Source: Fibrisoma limi BUZ 3
GTDB taxonomy: Bacteria > Bacteroidota > Bacteroidia > Cytophagales > Spirosomataceae
Reading direction: 5' to 3'
Assembly (NCBI RefSeq): GCF_000296815.2
Contig: NZ_CAIT01000006.1
Coordinates: 378,777-442,776 of the forward strand
Length of the DNA stretch: 64,000 bases
A program made the position numbers and the translations under genes. Shown one piece after another: positions 17,490-25,915 of the stretch. Under the pieces are notes generated by a model. The model worked only from the letters and a program-made list of their open reading frames with translations. It searched no databases and was not told the DNA's origin. Numbering within the stretch: the first letter of the stretch is position 1; each line of letters starts with the position of its first letter.

Positions 17490-18107
17490 TTACAACTCCT
17501 CCAGCATCAGATTCCGGAACGACGCCAGGGCTTTGCCGCCCCCGTGAATCTGCAATCCGATGATGCCGGTTTGCGGGATGTTCTGATCTGGCTCGGTATA
17601 ATCGACGGTTTGCTGGCCGTTGATCCAGATCTGGATGTGTCGGCCTTCGCAGCGGAGCCGGTAGTCGTTCCAGTCGTTAGTCTTTACGAGCCTGCGCTGG
17701 GCGGTTGAGTCGGGGCCAGCCAGCACCTTGTCCCGGCGTGATTCGTCGTACAGGCACCCCCAGAATTTATCGCCCATGTCGGCCTGGTAGCCGATCATTT
17801 CGTAGGCCGGGTTCTGCGCCCGCTTGCTCCGGAACTGGATGCCGCCGTTCACAAAGCCCGTTCCTTCGAGCTTTACCTGCAGTGTCAACTGAAAATCATC
17901 GTAAGACTTGCGCGTGCACAGAAAATTGTTGTGGGGCACCGTCGTCGTCAATGAGCCACCTACCAGTGCGCCGTCGACAATACGCCAGGTCGTTGCCGTA
18001 TCGCCCTCCCAGCCCTGGAAGCTGCGGCCATCGAACAGGGGCAAGGGTTTCGTTGCGTGCTGCCATAATGCAGGCAAAAGGAGCAGGAAAAGGAATAATC
18101 GGATCAT
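17490..18107 (-). CDS. Exported DUF1080 (3-keto-disaccharide hydrolase-like) protein
   Basis: A 205-residue protein starting at MIRLFLFLLLLPA (ATG at 18107). It has a signal peptide and one DUF1080 jelly-roll domain related to concanavalin-like folds (LFDGRSFQGWEG, GGIQFRSKR, WNDYRLRCEGRHIQIWING). Members of PF06439 include 3-keto-disaccharide hydrolases acting on oxidised sugars, but many relatives have no known activity. A second DUF1080 gene lies at 30228. It stands alone between an AraC gene (convergent) and a YdcF gene (divergent). Confidence 0.82.
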   Translation of the reverse strand: MIRLFLFLLLLPALWQHATKPLPLFDGRSFQGWEGDTATTWRIVDGALVGGSLTTTVPHNNFLCTRKSYDDFQLTLQVKLEGTGFVNGGIQFRSKRAQNPAYEMIGYQADMGDKFWGCLYDESRRDKVLAGPDSTAQRRLVKTNDWNDYRLRCEGRHIQIWINGQQTVDYTEPDQNIPQTGIIGLQIHGGGKALASFRNLMLEEL

Positions 18108-18352
18108 GAACAAAAACTACCGTTCGTTTTTCGCTTTTCCAACGCTTTAGGGCTAAAACTCTTACTAAGTAGCTTCATTAGTTGTTGAGAAAAGCCAAAA
18201 TAAACCCGGAAAATTACCGGGAATTTGTTGCATTGCGCTGATTACCACATAGTTTCATGTGTGTAGGCTACGTAAAGACAACAATATCGAAACACTGTCA
18301 TAACATTCAAGTAATTTACAGGCTGTTGTTTTGTGCTTTCTTTTCAGCGCTT

Positions 18353-19612
18353 ATGAAGCAACGACTTTTGTTACTTCTTTTCTTTTCAATTCCTTATTTC
18401 TCCCTTTCCCAGCATCTCTCACCTAGTCAGAAGTATAGGATTATTCAGGGTAATAATAGTGTTGAGTCTAAAAATTATTACCTGCTTGCGTTAATCCAGG
18501 CAAACAAAGAAGCCAGAACATTGCTGAAGACGGATTCGGTATTGGTCCGACTGGCCCGTACTAAAGTGCAGCAGTTAAAAACATCATTGAGCGAGTGTAA
18601 ATCCGAGAGCCGGTGTTACACCGAGCGGATGAAGTTTTCGCCCGACGACATCCAGACAATCGGCAGTCAACTGGCCCGGCTCTATAGCCCCAGCAATGCT
18701 TTGGGGAAGCTGGTTACCGATCACCTCATTCCCTCGGGCACGTATTACCTGCACAAGAACCTGTCACCCGACAAACTGCTGGTGAAAGCCTGGGAGCAGG
18801 ACGCTGCCGGCATCAACTTCGCTATTGGTGTTTATGCCCAGGGGCAGAAACCGAACTACCCCGCGATTGATTCCATCGGGTTTAATGTCAGGGACGCCCG
18901 CTACGCCCAGTTGGTTAACGCCTGTACGCAGGCCGTTTGGGACGAAACCCGAAACTCGACGCTGTTCTTCGAGCCGTCGCTGACCAGTGCCCTGCGGTTT
19001 CTGGAAATTAACGAGCGCGAACACGCGGCCGATTTTGAGCCGATGGCAACCGGCGAAAACCGGGCCGCTTACGAGAAGGTAGCCAAGGTGAACTGGAGCA
19101 AGTATCCCTACACGGTCATTCTGGTGCCTGGTGCCGGTCCCGACGACCCGACGGTTCCGCTCAGTGCGTCGGGGATGCTGCGCTGCCGGGTGGCGGCCCT
19201 GCGGTACCGCGAGGGAATGGCCCCGTTTGTGGTCGTGTCGGGCGGACGCGTACATCCCTACAAGACCCGATTCAGTGAGGCTTTTGAAATGAAGCGCTAC
19301 CTGATGGCAGTCATGGGGATTCCCGAAGATGCCATTATCATCGAACCTCACGCCCGGCATACGACCACGAATATGCGCAACTGCGCCCGGCTGATTTTCC
19401 GGTACGGTATGCCGTTCGATAAGCCCTGCCTGACGTCGACTACCAAGTCGCAGAGCTATTACATATCGGAAGGAGTACTCGAAAAACGGTGTCAGCAGGA
19501 GCTGGGCTACGTTCCGTACCGCAACGGCAAACGCCTGTCGGATACCGAGTCCGAGTTTTACCCGCTGCTGGAATCGCTTCAGATTAACCCAACCGAACCG
19601 CTTGATCCATAA
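18353..19612 (+). CDS. Exported YdcF/ElyC-type (DUF218) protein
   Basis: A 419-residue protein starting at the ATG at 18353, which gives the signal peptide MKQRLLLLLFFSIPYFSLSQ; an upstream in-frame ATG at 18257 would bury it. Residues about 245-400 form a DUF218/YdcF domain (VILVPGAGPDDP, LRYREGMAPFVVVSGG, PHARHTTTNMRNCARL), a Rossmann-like fold found in envelope-maintenance proteins such as ElyC and SanA. The N-terminal ~240 residues are not recognised. The next gene starts 9 bases downstream, so the two form an operon. No biochemical function can be assigned. Confidence 0.78.
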   Translation: MKQRLLLLLFFSIPYFSLSQHLSPSQKYRIIQGNNSVESKNYYLLALIQANKEARTLLKTDSVLVRLARTKVQQLKTSLSECKSESRCYTERMKFSPDDIQTIGSQLARLYSPSNALGKLVTDHLIPSGTYYLHKNLSPDKLLVKAWEQDAAGINFAIGVYAQGQKPNYPAIDSIGFNVRDARYAQLVNACTQAVWDETRNSTLFFEPSLTSALRFLEINEREHAADFEPMATGENRAAYEKVAKVNWSKYPYTVILVPGAGPDDPTVPLSASGMLRCRVAALRYREGMAPFVVVSGGRVHPYKTRFSEAFEMKRYLMAVMGIPEDAIIIEPHARHTTTNMRNCARLIFRYGMPFDKPCLTSTTKSQSYYISEGVLEKRCQQELGYVPYRNGKRLSDTESEFYPLLESLQINPTEPLDP

Positions 19613-19621
19613 ACGAACGCT

Positions 19622-20485
19622 ATGAAAACACTTGTATTGATTGGTTTGCTGGGTGCGCTGCCATTTCTGACGGCTAATGTGAACGTGGAGCTGGTTAGTT
19701 CGACCACCATCGATTCGCTGGGAGCCTGCCAGGGCGTCAGTTACCTGAACGGCAAGGCGTACCTCTACGGCGACCGTGAGGTAGGCATGATGCGTATCTA
19801 CGACGTCAAGGACCGCCAACTGGTCTACACAAAACGGGAAATTAAACTGACTGAGAACGGCAAGGACGTCATCAATCACCCGACGGGCATTGCCTACAAC
19901 GGAACCGGTCCCACGTTCATGGGCAACAGCATCCGGTTGAATCCGGAAGGAACGGCCTGGCGGGCGGTGATTTACTGTATCAACTGGGAAGGGCTGCTGC
20001 GCACCGGCACCCTGGATGGTAACCTGCTCAATACCATTGAGGACGATGCCTGCATTCAGGGAACGCGCCCTGAATACGTTCGGTACAACAACAAATGGTA
20101 CGTCGCAACGGCCGATTATGGCAACAAGCGCAACGAAGTCCGGCTATACGATCCCGAAAAATTGCGCACCGCCAGGAAGACCAGTGAAGCGGGCGTAGTG
20201 GTCAAAAAATTCACCTGCTCACCCTGGGTGCAGAACCTGCACTGGATTCCGTCGAAGGGCGTACTGGTGCTGATTCAGAACCAGATTGAAGGACGTCGGT
20301 GGCGCTTCACGTTCGTCGATTTGGCGAAATCCATCGAGTCGGGTAGGGAGGCCGTGATCAACACCATCGACGTCGACAAGGCCGATGAACTGGAAGGATT
20401 CACGCTCCTCGATGATCTGACAACGGGCATTTCCGTTACGTCTTCCCGGTCAAACAACGCACATTTTATGAAACTGGCCTGGTAG
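19622..20485 (+). CDS. Exported propeller-like protein of unknown function
   Basis: A 287-residue protein with a short signal sequence (MKTLVLIGLLGALPFL). The body shows repeating beta-strand units (GACQGVSYLNGKAYLYGD; HPTGIAYNGTGPTFMGNS; ADELEGFTLLDDLTTGISV) like those of scavenged-ligand or lactonase-type beta-propellers, but no catalytic motif is clear. It starts 9 bases after the YdcF gene and ends 135 bases before susC, so all of 18.3-25.8 kb could be one transcription direction. Not recognised as a named family. Confidence 0.65.
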   Translation: MKTLVLIGLLGALPFLTANVNVELVSSTTIDSLGACQGVSYLNGKAYLYGDREVGMMRIYDVKDRQLVYTKREIKLTENGKDVINHPTGIAYNGTGPTFMGNSIRLNPEGTAWRAVIYCINWEGLLRTGTLDGNLLNTIEDDACIQGTRPEYVRYNNKWYVATADYGNKRNEVRLYDPEKLRTARKTSEAGVVVKKFTCSPWVQNLHWIPSKGVLVLIQNQIEGRRWRFTFVDLAKSIESGREAVINTIDVDKADELEGFTLLDDLTTGISVTSSRSNNAHFMKLAW

Positions 20486-20620
20486 CCACGCCGGCAGTAA
20501 GCAACCGACGCTTTTGATGACCAGTTGAGCATCCACCTACGAGAAACCCGGTGGATGCTGGCCCGGTGCTTCCTCGTATTCTCTTTTTGCTCTATAGTTC
20601 TAACCAACTCAAAATGCACT

Positions 20621-23600
20621 ATGAACCTTTACGCAAGTTGTAGGAGTGGATACGTACGGTATCTGCTTGCTTTACTACTAACACTGAGCCCGTTACTGTG
20701 GCAGAGGGCCGAAGCCGCCGGTGCGCCGGACAGCCAGTTGGCGCGCATCACGGGTACCGTTACCGACCAGGCCAATCAGCCGCTGGCCGGGGTAAGTATC
20801 GTAGAAAAACAAACCAAGCGGGGCACCGTTTCGGACGCGAACGGGCAGTTCTCGATCGAGGTAGCGTCGGGCGCTACGCTGGTGTTTTCGTTTATCGGCT
20901 TTGAAACAAAGGAAGTACCCATTACGTCGCAGACCACGGTGAACGTGCAACTGGCCGAAAGTGCTACGCAGTTGAACGAAGTGGTGGCGGTGGGTTACCA
21001 GACGCTGCGGAAAAGCGACGTAACCGGTGCGATCGCCAACGTAAAAGCCCGCGAGCTGAACGTAACGGCCCCAACGCTGGGGCAGGCGCTGGTCGGGAAG
21101 CTGGCCGGGGTGCAGGTATCGCAGGTGAGTGGAGCGCCCTACATTGCTACCAAAATCCGGGTGCGGGGTATCGGCTCGATCAACGCCAGTTCTGATCCGT
21201 TGTACGTGATCGACGGATTTCCGGCCGGTAACGACGTGTTCATCAACCCCAACGATATTGAAAGCATCGACATCCTGAAGGACGCGGCTTCGGCGGCTAT
21301 CTACGGCTCACGGGCGTCGGGGGGCGTAGTGCTCATTACGACCAAGCGCGGCAAAGAAGGCAAAGCCCGGATCGATTACGAATACCAGTTCGGGATCAAT
21401 CAACTGGCTAAGAAGGTGAAGCTGCTGAACTCGACTGAGTTTGTTGAGTTGCTGATCGACGCCCGCAACAATACGTACCGCGACCTGATGCAGAACGCCG
21501 GGAAGCCGTTTACCAACGCCAACTTTTCGGACGATAACGCAACCCGGGTGGGCAACGTAGGTAACGCGGGTGCGGTGCAGATCCCGACCGAGTTTTACGA
21601 TTTCGCGAACCAGCGAATGATCGCCCCGCAATACAACACCGACTGGCAGGATGTGCTGTACCGGAACGCGCCCGTTAATCGGCATAACCTGACCTTCTCG
21701 GGCGGTAACGCCACTACCCGTTACCTGATCAGCGCGGGCTACCTGAACCAGCAGGGCATCCTGGACCCGACCAGGCAGGAGCGCCTGAACGTACGGGCCA
21801 ACATCGACGGCGATATCAGCAAGAAGTTCAAGGTAGGAACGAGCATTTTCGTGACGTCGACCAACAGCCGGGAGGTGCAGGAAGGACGTTTCAATCAGGG
21901 CCCGATTCTGGGGGCGCTGATCTACATGCCGATCTTCCGGGCGTTCGACGATAACGGCAACCTGCTGAAAAACGAAGCGGCTTCAAAAGCTCCGCAGTTC
22001 GGCTACCAGACCATCGAGAATCCGCTGGCGCTGGCCCGCGAGAACAACATCACCCGCAAAGGACTGCGGAGCACGATCAATGGAACGGCCAGCTACGAGA
22101 TTATCCCGGGGCTGACGGCTCGGGCCAATCTGGGTTTCCAGACGTATAACGAGAAATACGAATACTACCTGCCGACCAGCCTGAGCAGCGGTAACAACCC
22201 GCCGTATTCGCCGGCCGCCATTGCAGCCGCGCGGGCAACGGCCGCTACTACGTCGACGCAGAACCTGCTGGGGGAATTTACCGCGACGTATAACCGGCAG
22301 TTTGGTCCGCACAACCTGAGCCTGCTGGCGGGATACACGGCCCAGAAAACGACCGGCGATATCATCAGCGTAACGGCGCAGGGATTCCAGAACGACCGCG
22401 TGCAGGAGATCACGGCAAAAGGGGCTGATCCGAGCTTTTTTGCGTTGAACAACGGAACGCGTAAATACAACGAAACGCTGCTGTCGTACCTGGCCCGCGC
22501 TACGTACAACTTCAACGAAAAGTACTTCCTGACGGCCGCGTTCCGGACCGATGGGTCGTCGCGCTTCGGTCCGCTGAACCGCTGGGGTAACTTCCCGTCG
22601 GTGTCGGCCGGCTGGACCGTATCGAACGAACCGTTCTACCAGGACTGGCTGGGCGATGCGTCGACGCTGAAACTGCGGGCAAGCTGGGGTCTGACCGGAA
22701 ACTACAACATCGGGAACTACAACTACCTGCAAACGATGGCCAGCCCCGGCGGTACGGTGTTCGGCAACGGTACCATCCAGACGGCCGTCTGGGCCGGTGC
22801 CATCAAAGACCAGGGGCTAGGCTGGGAGTCGACGTCGCAGTACAACCTGGGAGTTGACCTTGGCCTGTTTAACAATCGCCTGCTGCTGATTGCCAACGGC
22901 TACATCAGTAATTCGTACGACCTGCTGTTCAACCAGCCGATTTCGGCCGTATCGGGTACTTCGAGCATCCTGACCAACCTGCGCAACTCAAAAATCCAGA
23001 ACAAAGGTCTTGAATTCCAGGTAGACGGCCGGGCTATATCGAGCGGTGATTTCAGGCTGAACCTCAGCGGTAACTTCTCTCTGAACCGCAACAAGGTTCT
23101 TGATATGGGTGGGGCCAACACCATCTTCGGGATCGGAGCCGAGCGGTCGTACATTACGCACATTACGCAGGAAGGGCAACCCATCGGTATGTTCTACGGC
23201 TTCAAGGTGGTCGGCATGGTGCGCGAGTCGGATATGGAAGCCATCGCGCAGGACAATGCCAATTATAACTCCGCGACGCAGACCTTTACCCCGGGCTACG
23301 TCCGCAAAGGACCTCCCCGGTCGACGGCATCCAGCAACCCGCTACGCCCGGGCGACCTGATTTTTGACGATGTCAACGGCGATGGGGTTGTCAATGATGC
23401 CGATAAGCGCGTAATCGGTTCGCCCTATCCGAAGTTCTCGTATGGCTTCTCGGTAACGGCCAGCTACAAAGCGCTGGATGTCAACGCAACCTTCAACGGT
23501 ACGTATGGCAACCAGGTGCTCGACGGGCAGGATTACTACGTATTCAACATGGAAGCGTCGGGCAACCAGTACTCGGTCGTGACGGAGCGCTACCGCTCGG

Positions 23601-23989
23601 AAGCACAGCCGGGCAACGGGCAGATCTACCGGGCGTCGCGGGGTGGTACGCAATCGAACAGCACCCGTCTGTCGACCTTCTACCTGCAAAATGGCTCGTT
23701 CCTGCGGTGCTCGAACATTACGCTGGGCTACAACCTGCCCGCTAGTCTGCTGAGCAAAGTGCGGGTGAGCGGTCTGCGCGTCTACGCGAACATCAACAAC
23801 GCCTTCACGCTGACCAAGTACAAAGGCTACAACCCGGAGGTGGATTATAACTACAACACGTACTACGATGCGGCTACCGGCACAACGGGCGGTACGACCA
23901 GCGCGGGCAGCAACCTGACGCCGGGCGTTGATTACGGGGTGTACCCGCTGGCGCGTGGCTACAACGTAGGGGTTAAACTGACATTCTGA
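20621..23989 (+). CDS. SusC/RagA TonB-dependent outer-membrane transporter
   Basis: A 1122-residue outer-membrane importer. The start at 20621 gives a signal peptide ending near RAEA; an upstream frame adds an improbable leader. Domains: a carboxypeptidase-D-like N-terminal domain (ITGTVTDQANQPLAGVSIVE... GTVSDANGQFSI), a plug with the SusC signature (DPLYVIDGFPAGND; DIESIDILKDAASAAIYGSR; GVVLITTKRGKEG), and a 22-stranded barrel ending in the aromatic residue F (GVKLTF). It takes up large substrates (glycans, peptides) with the SusD lipoprotein that follows 255 bases downstream. The substrate is not evident; no glycoside hydrolase lies alongside. Confidence 0.95.
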   Translation: MNLYASCRSGYVRYLLALLLTLSPLLWQRAEAAGAPDSQLARITGTVTDQANQPLAGVSIVEKQTKRGTVSDANGQFSIEVASGATLVFSFIGFETKEVPITSQTTVNVQLAESATQLNEVVAVGYQTLRKSDVTGAIANVKARELNVTAPTLGQALVGKLAGVQVSQVSGAPYIATKIRVRGIGSINASSDPLYVIDGFPAGNDVFINPNDIESIDILKDAASAAIYGSRASGGVVLITTKRGKEGKARIDYEYQFGINQLAKKVKLLNSTEFVELLIDARNNTYRDLMQNAGKPFTNANFSDDNATRVGNVGNAGAVQIPTEFYDFANQRMIAPQYNTDWQDVLYRNAPVNRHNLTFSGGNATTRYLISAGYLNQQGILDPTRQERLNVRANIDGDISKKFKVGTSIFVTSTNSREVQEGRFNQGPILGALIYMPIFRAFDDNGNLLKNEAASKAPQFGYQTIENPLALARENNITRKGLRSTINGTASYEIIPGLTARANLGFQTYNEKYEYYLPTSLSSGNNPPYSPAAIAAARATAATTSTQNLLGEFTATYNRQFGPHNLSLLAGYTAQKTTGDIISVTAQGFQNDRVQEITAKGADPSFFALNNGTRKYNETLLSYLARATYNFNEKYFLTAAFRTDGSSRFGPLNRWGNFPSVSAGWTVSNEPFYQDWLGDASTLKLRASWGLTGNYNIGNYNYLQTMASPGGTVFGNGTIQTAVWAGAIKDQGLGWESTSQYNLGVDLGLFNNRLLLIANGYISNSYDLLFNQPISAVSGTSSILTNLRNSKIQNKGLEFQVDGRAISSGDFRLNLSGNFSLNRNKVLDMGGANTIFGIGAERSYITHITQEGQPIGMFYGFKVVGMVRESDMEAIAQDNANYNSATQTFTPGYVRKGPPRSTASSNPLRPGDLIFDDVNGDGVVNDADKRVIGSPYPKFSYGFSVTASYKALDVNATFNGTYGNQVLDGQDYYVFNMEASGNQYSVVTERYRSEAQPGNGQIYRASRGGTQSNSTRLSTFYLQNGSFLRCSNITLGYNLPASLLSKVRVSGLRVYANINNAFTLTKYKGYNPEVDYNYNTYYDAATGTTGGTTSAGSNLTPGVDYGVYPLARGYNVGVKLTF

Positions 23990-24034
23990 TAAGACGCAGG
24001 CTACCTGCGGTCAGGTTTCAGGAATACCCATTTT

Positions 24035-24151
24035 GCGGTCAGACGTGCCGTCAGACCGAGTAGGCGAACGGTAGGTCTGACGGCACGTCTGACCGGCAGA
24101 TTCGAGACAGTCGTTTAGCGGTCAGACGTGCCGTCAGACCGAGTAGGCGAA
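24035..24151. repeat. Composite inverted and direct repeat between susC and susD
   Basis: A perfect inverted repeat with 22-bp arms (24036-24057 and 24074-24095; the core reads CAGACGTGCCGTCAGACC). A 34-bp direct copy of its left half lies at 24118-24151, matching 24035-24068. Further GGTCTGACCG sequence at 24158-24167 can pair with the second copy. In RNA this region can fold in at least two mutually exclusive ways. It sits within the susC-susD gap. Confidence 0.8.
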
Positions 24152-24244
24152 ACGGTAGGTCTGACCGCAGGACAACGAATAATCACGGTCCAGGCCTTGG
24201 GTAGTCATTTCATAATTAGTGGATTACAAAAAGACGTTACATTC

Positions 24245-25777
24245 ATGAACCATACATTCTTACGCGTATTGTGCATCTGTGCACTCTTACCGCTGGCCTC
24301 CTGCAACGAGGATTTCCTGGTGCAGACGGACCCCAATGCCGTATCCGCGGCTGATTACTACCGCTCCGAAAACGATGTACTGCTTGGGTTGAACGGGGTA
24401 TATCAGTCTCTGCGTAACAACAACGGCATTGCCGAAAGCAGCGGCCTGTTTTCGGAAGAACGCTCGGACAATACTGGTCGGAACGACAACCAGTCGAACG
24501 CGGGCGAACCGTTCCAGTTCAACGATTTTTCGATCCTGCCCAGCAATACGTACCTGAAGTCGCACTGGCTGGCCCTGTACCAGATCGTCACCCGTGCTAA
24601 TCAGGTACTGGCCGGGATGGAGAACGTAACCTTCGCCAATGCCCAGACCAAAGCGCAGTACCAGGCCGAAGCAAAATTCATCCGGGCGCTGGTCTACTTT
24701 CACCTGGTTCGCAAATGGGGCGATGTACCCCTGGTGACCAGGCCGCTGAATTCCGCCGATGAGGTGCAGGCCAATACGTTCCGCGAGAAAAAAGAAAAGG
24801 TCTACGAGCAGATCGTAGCCGACCTGACAGAGGTGGTCAACAGTCCGCTGCCCGACCACCAGCCCGTGTCGAACAAAGGCCGGGTGTCGAAGGTAGCGGG
24901 GCTGTCGCTGCTGGGGCAGGTGTACCTGACGATGGCGACCACGCTGGATCAGGCCAACCGTACGGCAAACCTGAATCAGGCGAAAACGCACCTGACCAAC
25001 GCCTATAACAAGAAGGCGTTCGGGATGCTGAAGGACATCCCGTATCAGGATGTATTCGATGTGTCGAAGAAATCGACCAACCCGGAGATCATCTTCCAGA
25101 TCGTGTACCGGCAGGGCGACGTGAACTACGCATCGAACATCGCGGCCAGCAACCAGGCGGCTGGTGAGAACATCAACTCGCTGCGGGTCACGACCGGTTC
25201 GGGCGGAAATGTGAAGCCGGATCTGGTGAAGGAGTACGAAGAAGGCGATCCGCGTAAGGATTTCTCTATCAAGTTCGCCAACGCCAGCAACGTTCGGGAT
25301 TATTTCATCACGAAGTACCGCGATACGAGTCCGGCGGCCGGCACCAACGGCTGGGGTGGTAACGACTGGATTCTGATCCGCTACGCCGATGTGATCCTGA
25401 TGCTGGCCGAAACGCACCTGTACCTGGGCGAAGAAGCCACGGCCATTCAGTATCTGGACATGGTACGGGAGCGGGCTAAACTGCCGAAATATGACGTAGC
25501 GAAAACCAACCCGGCCTACAGTAGTAAGTTCCCGACGCTGAAGCTGGCTATTCTGCACGAACGGCGCGTCGAGCTGGCTTTCGAAAACCACCGCTGGTTT
25601 GATCTGCTGCGGTTCTTCACCCCAGCCGAACTGGTTGCCTACATGCAGGCCAAGAGCCAGGCCGACTACGGAACGGCCAAGGTGTCGAACTTCGGGACGA
25701 AGGATTACTACTACCCGATTCCGTTTGACGAGGTGAAGCTGAATCCGGAGCGGATGTACCAGAATCCGGGGTATTGA
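24245..25777 (+). CDS. SusD/RagB-family nutrient-binding lipoprotein
   Basis: A 510-residue outer-surface lipoprotein starting at MNHTFLRVLCICALL, with lipobox LASC (mature Cys near 20). Family features: N-terminal DYYRSENDVLLGLNGVYQSL, TPR-like helices (AKFIRALVYFHLVRKWGDVPLV) and a C-terminal EVKLNPERMYQNPGY typical of SusD proteins. It forms the lid over the SusC barrel at 20621-23989. The 255-bp palindrome-rich gap from susC is long for such pairs. A hairpin follows the stop at 25801. Confidence 0.95.
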   Translation: MNHTFLRVLCICALLPLASCNEDFLVQTDPNAVSAADYYRSENDVLLGLNGVYQSLRNNNGIAESSGLFSEERSDNTGRNDNQSNAGEPFQFNDFSILPSNTYLKSHWLALYQIVTRANQVLAGMENVTFANAQTKAQYQAEAKFIRALVYFHLVRKWGDVPLVTRPLNSADEVQANTFREKKEKVYEQIVADLTEVVNSPLPDHQPVSNKGRVSKVAGLSLLGQVYLTMATTLDQANRTANLNQAKTHLTNAYNKKAFGMLKDIPYQDVFDVSKKSTNPEIIFQIVYRQGDVNYASNIAASNQAAGENINSLRVTTGSGGNVKPDLVKEYEEGDPRKDFSIKFANASNVRDYFITKYRDTSPAAGTNGWGGNDWILIRYADVILMLAETHLYLGEEATAIQYLDMVRERAKLPKYDVAKTNPAYSSKFPTLKLAILHERRVELAFENHRWFDLLRFFTPAELVAYMQAKSQADYGTAKVSNFGTKDYYYPIPFDEVKLNPERMYQNPGY

Positions 25778-25800
25778 TAAACTTCAGTGTAGATTACTTG

Positions 25801-25831
25801 ATGGTGGCACGGTTCCAGACTGTGCCACCAT
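25801..25831 (+). terminator. Hairpin terminator after susD
   Basis: 13-base arms (25801-25813 and 25819-25831, one mismatch) with a 5-base loop, followed by a T-rich tail (TTCTTATTTG), 23 bases after the susD stop. A smaller perfect hairpin (TGTCGGGTT-gag-AACCCGACA, 25884-25904) lies just before the convergent phosphoesterase gene. Confidence 0.6.
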
Positions 25832-25915
25832 TCTTATTTGAAAACGTGCTTAGTCGTGGGGGCAGGTTGTGAGCAACCGCACGTGTCGGGTTGAGAACCC
25901 GACAGCACTGCTATC

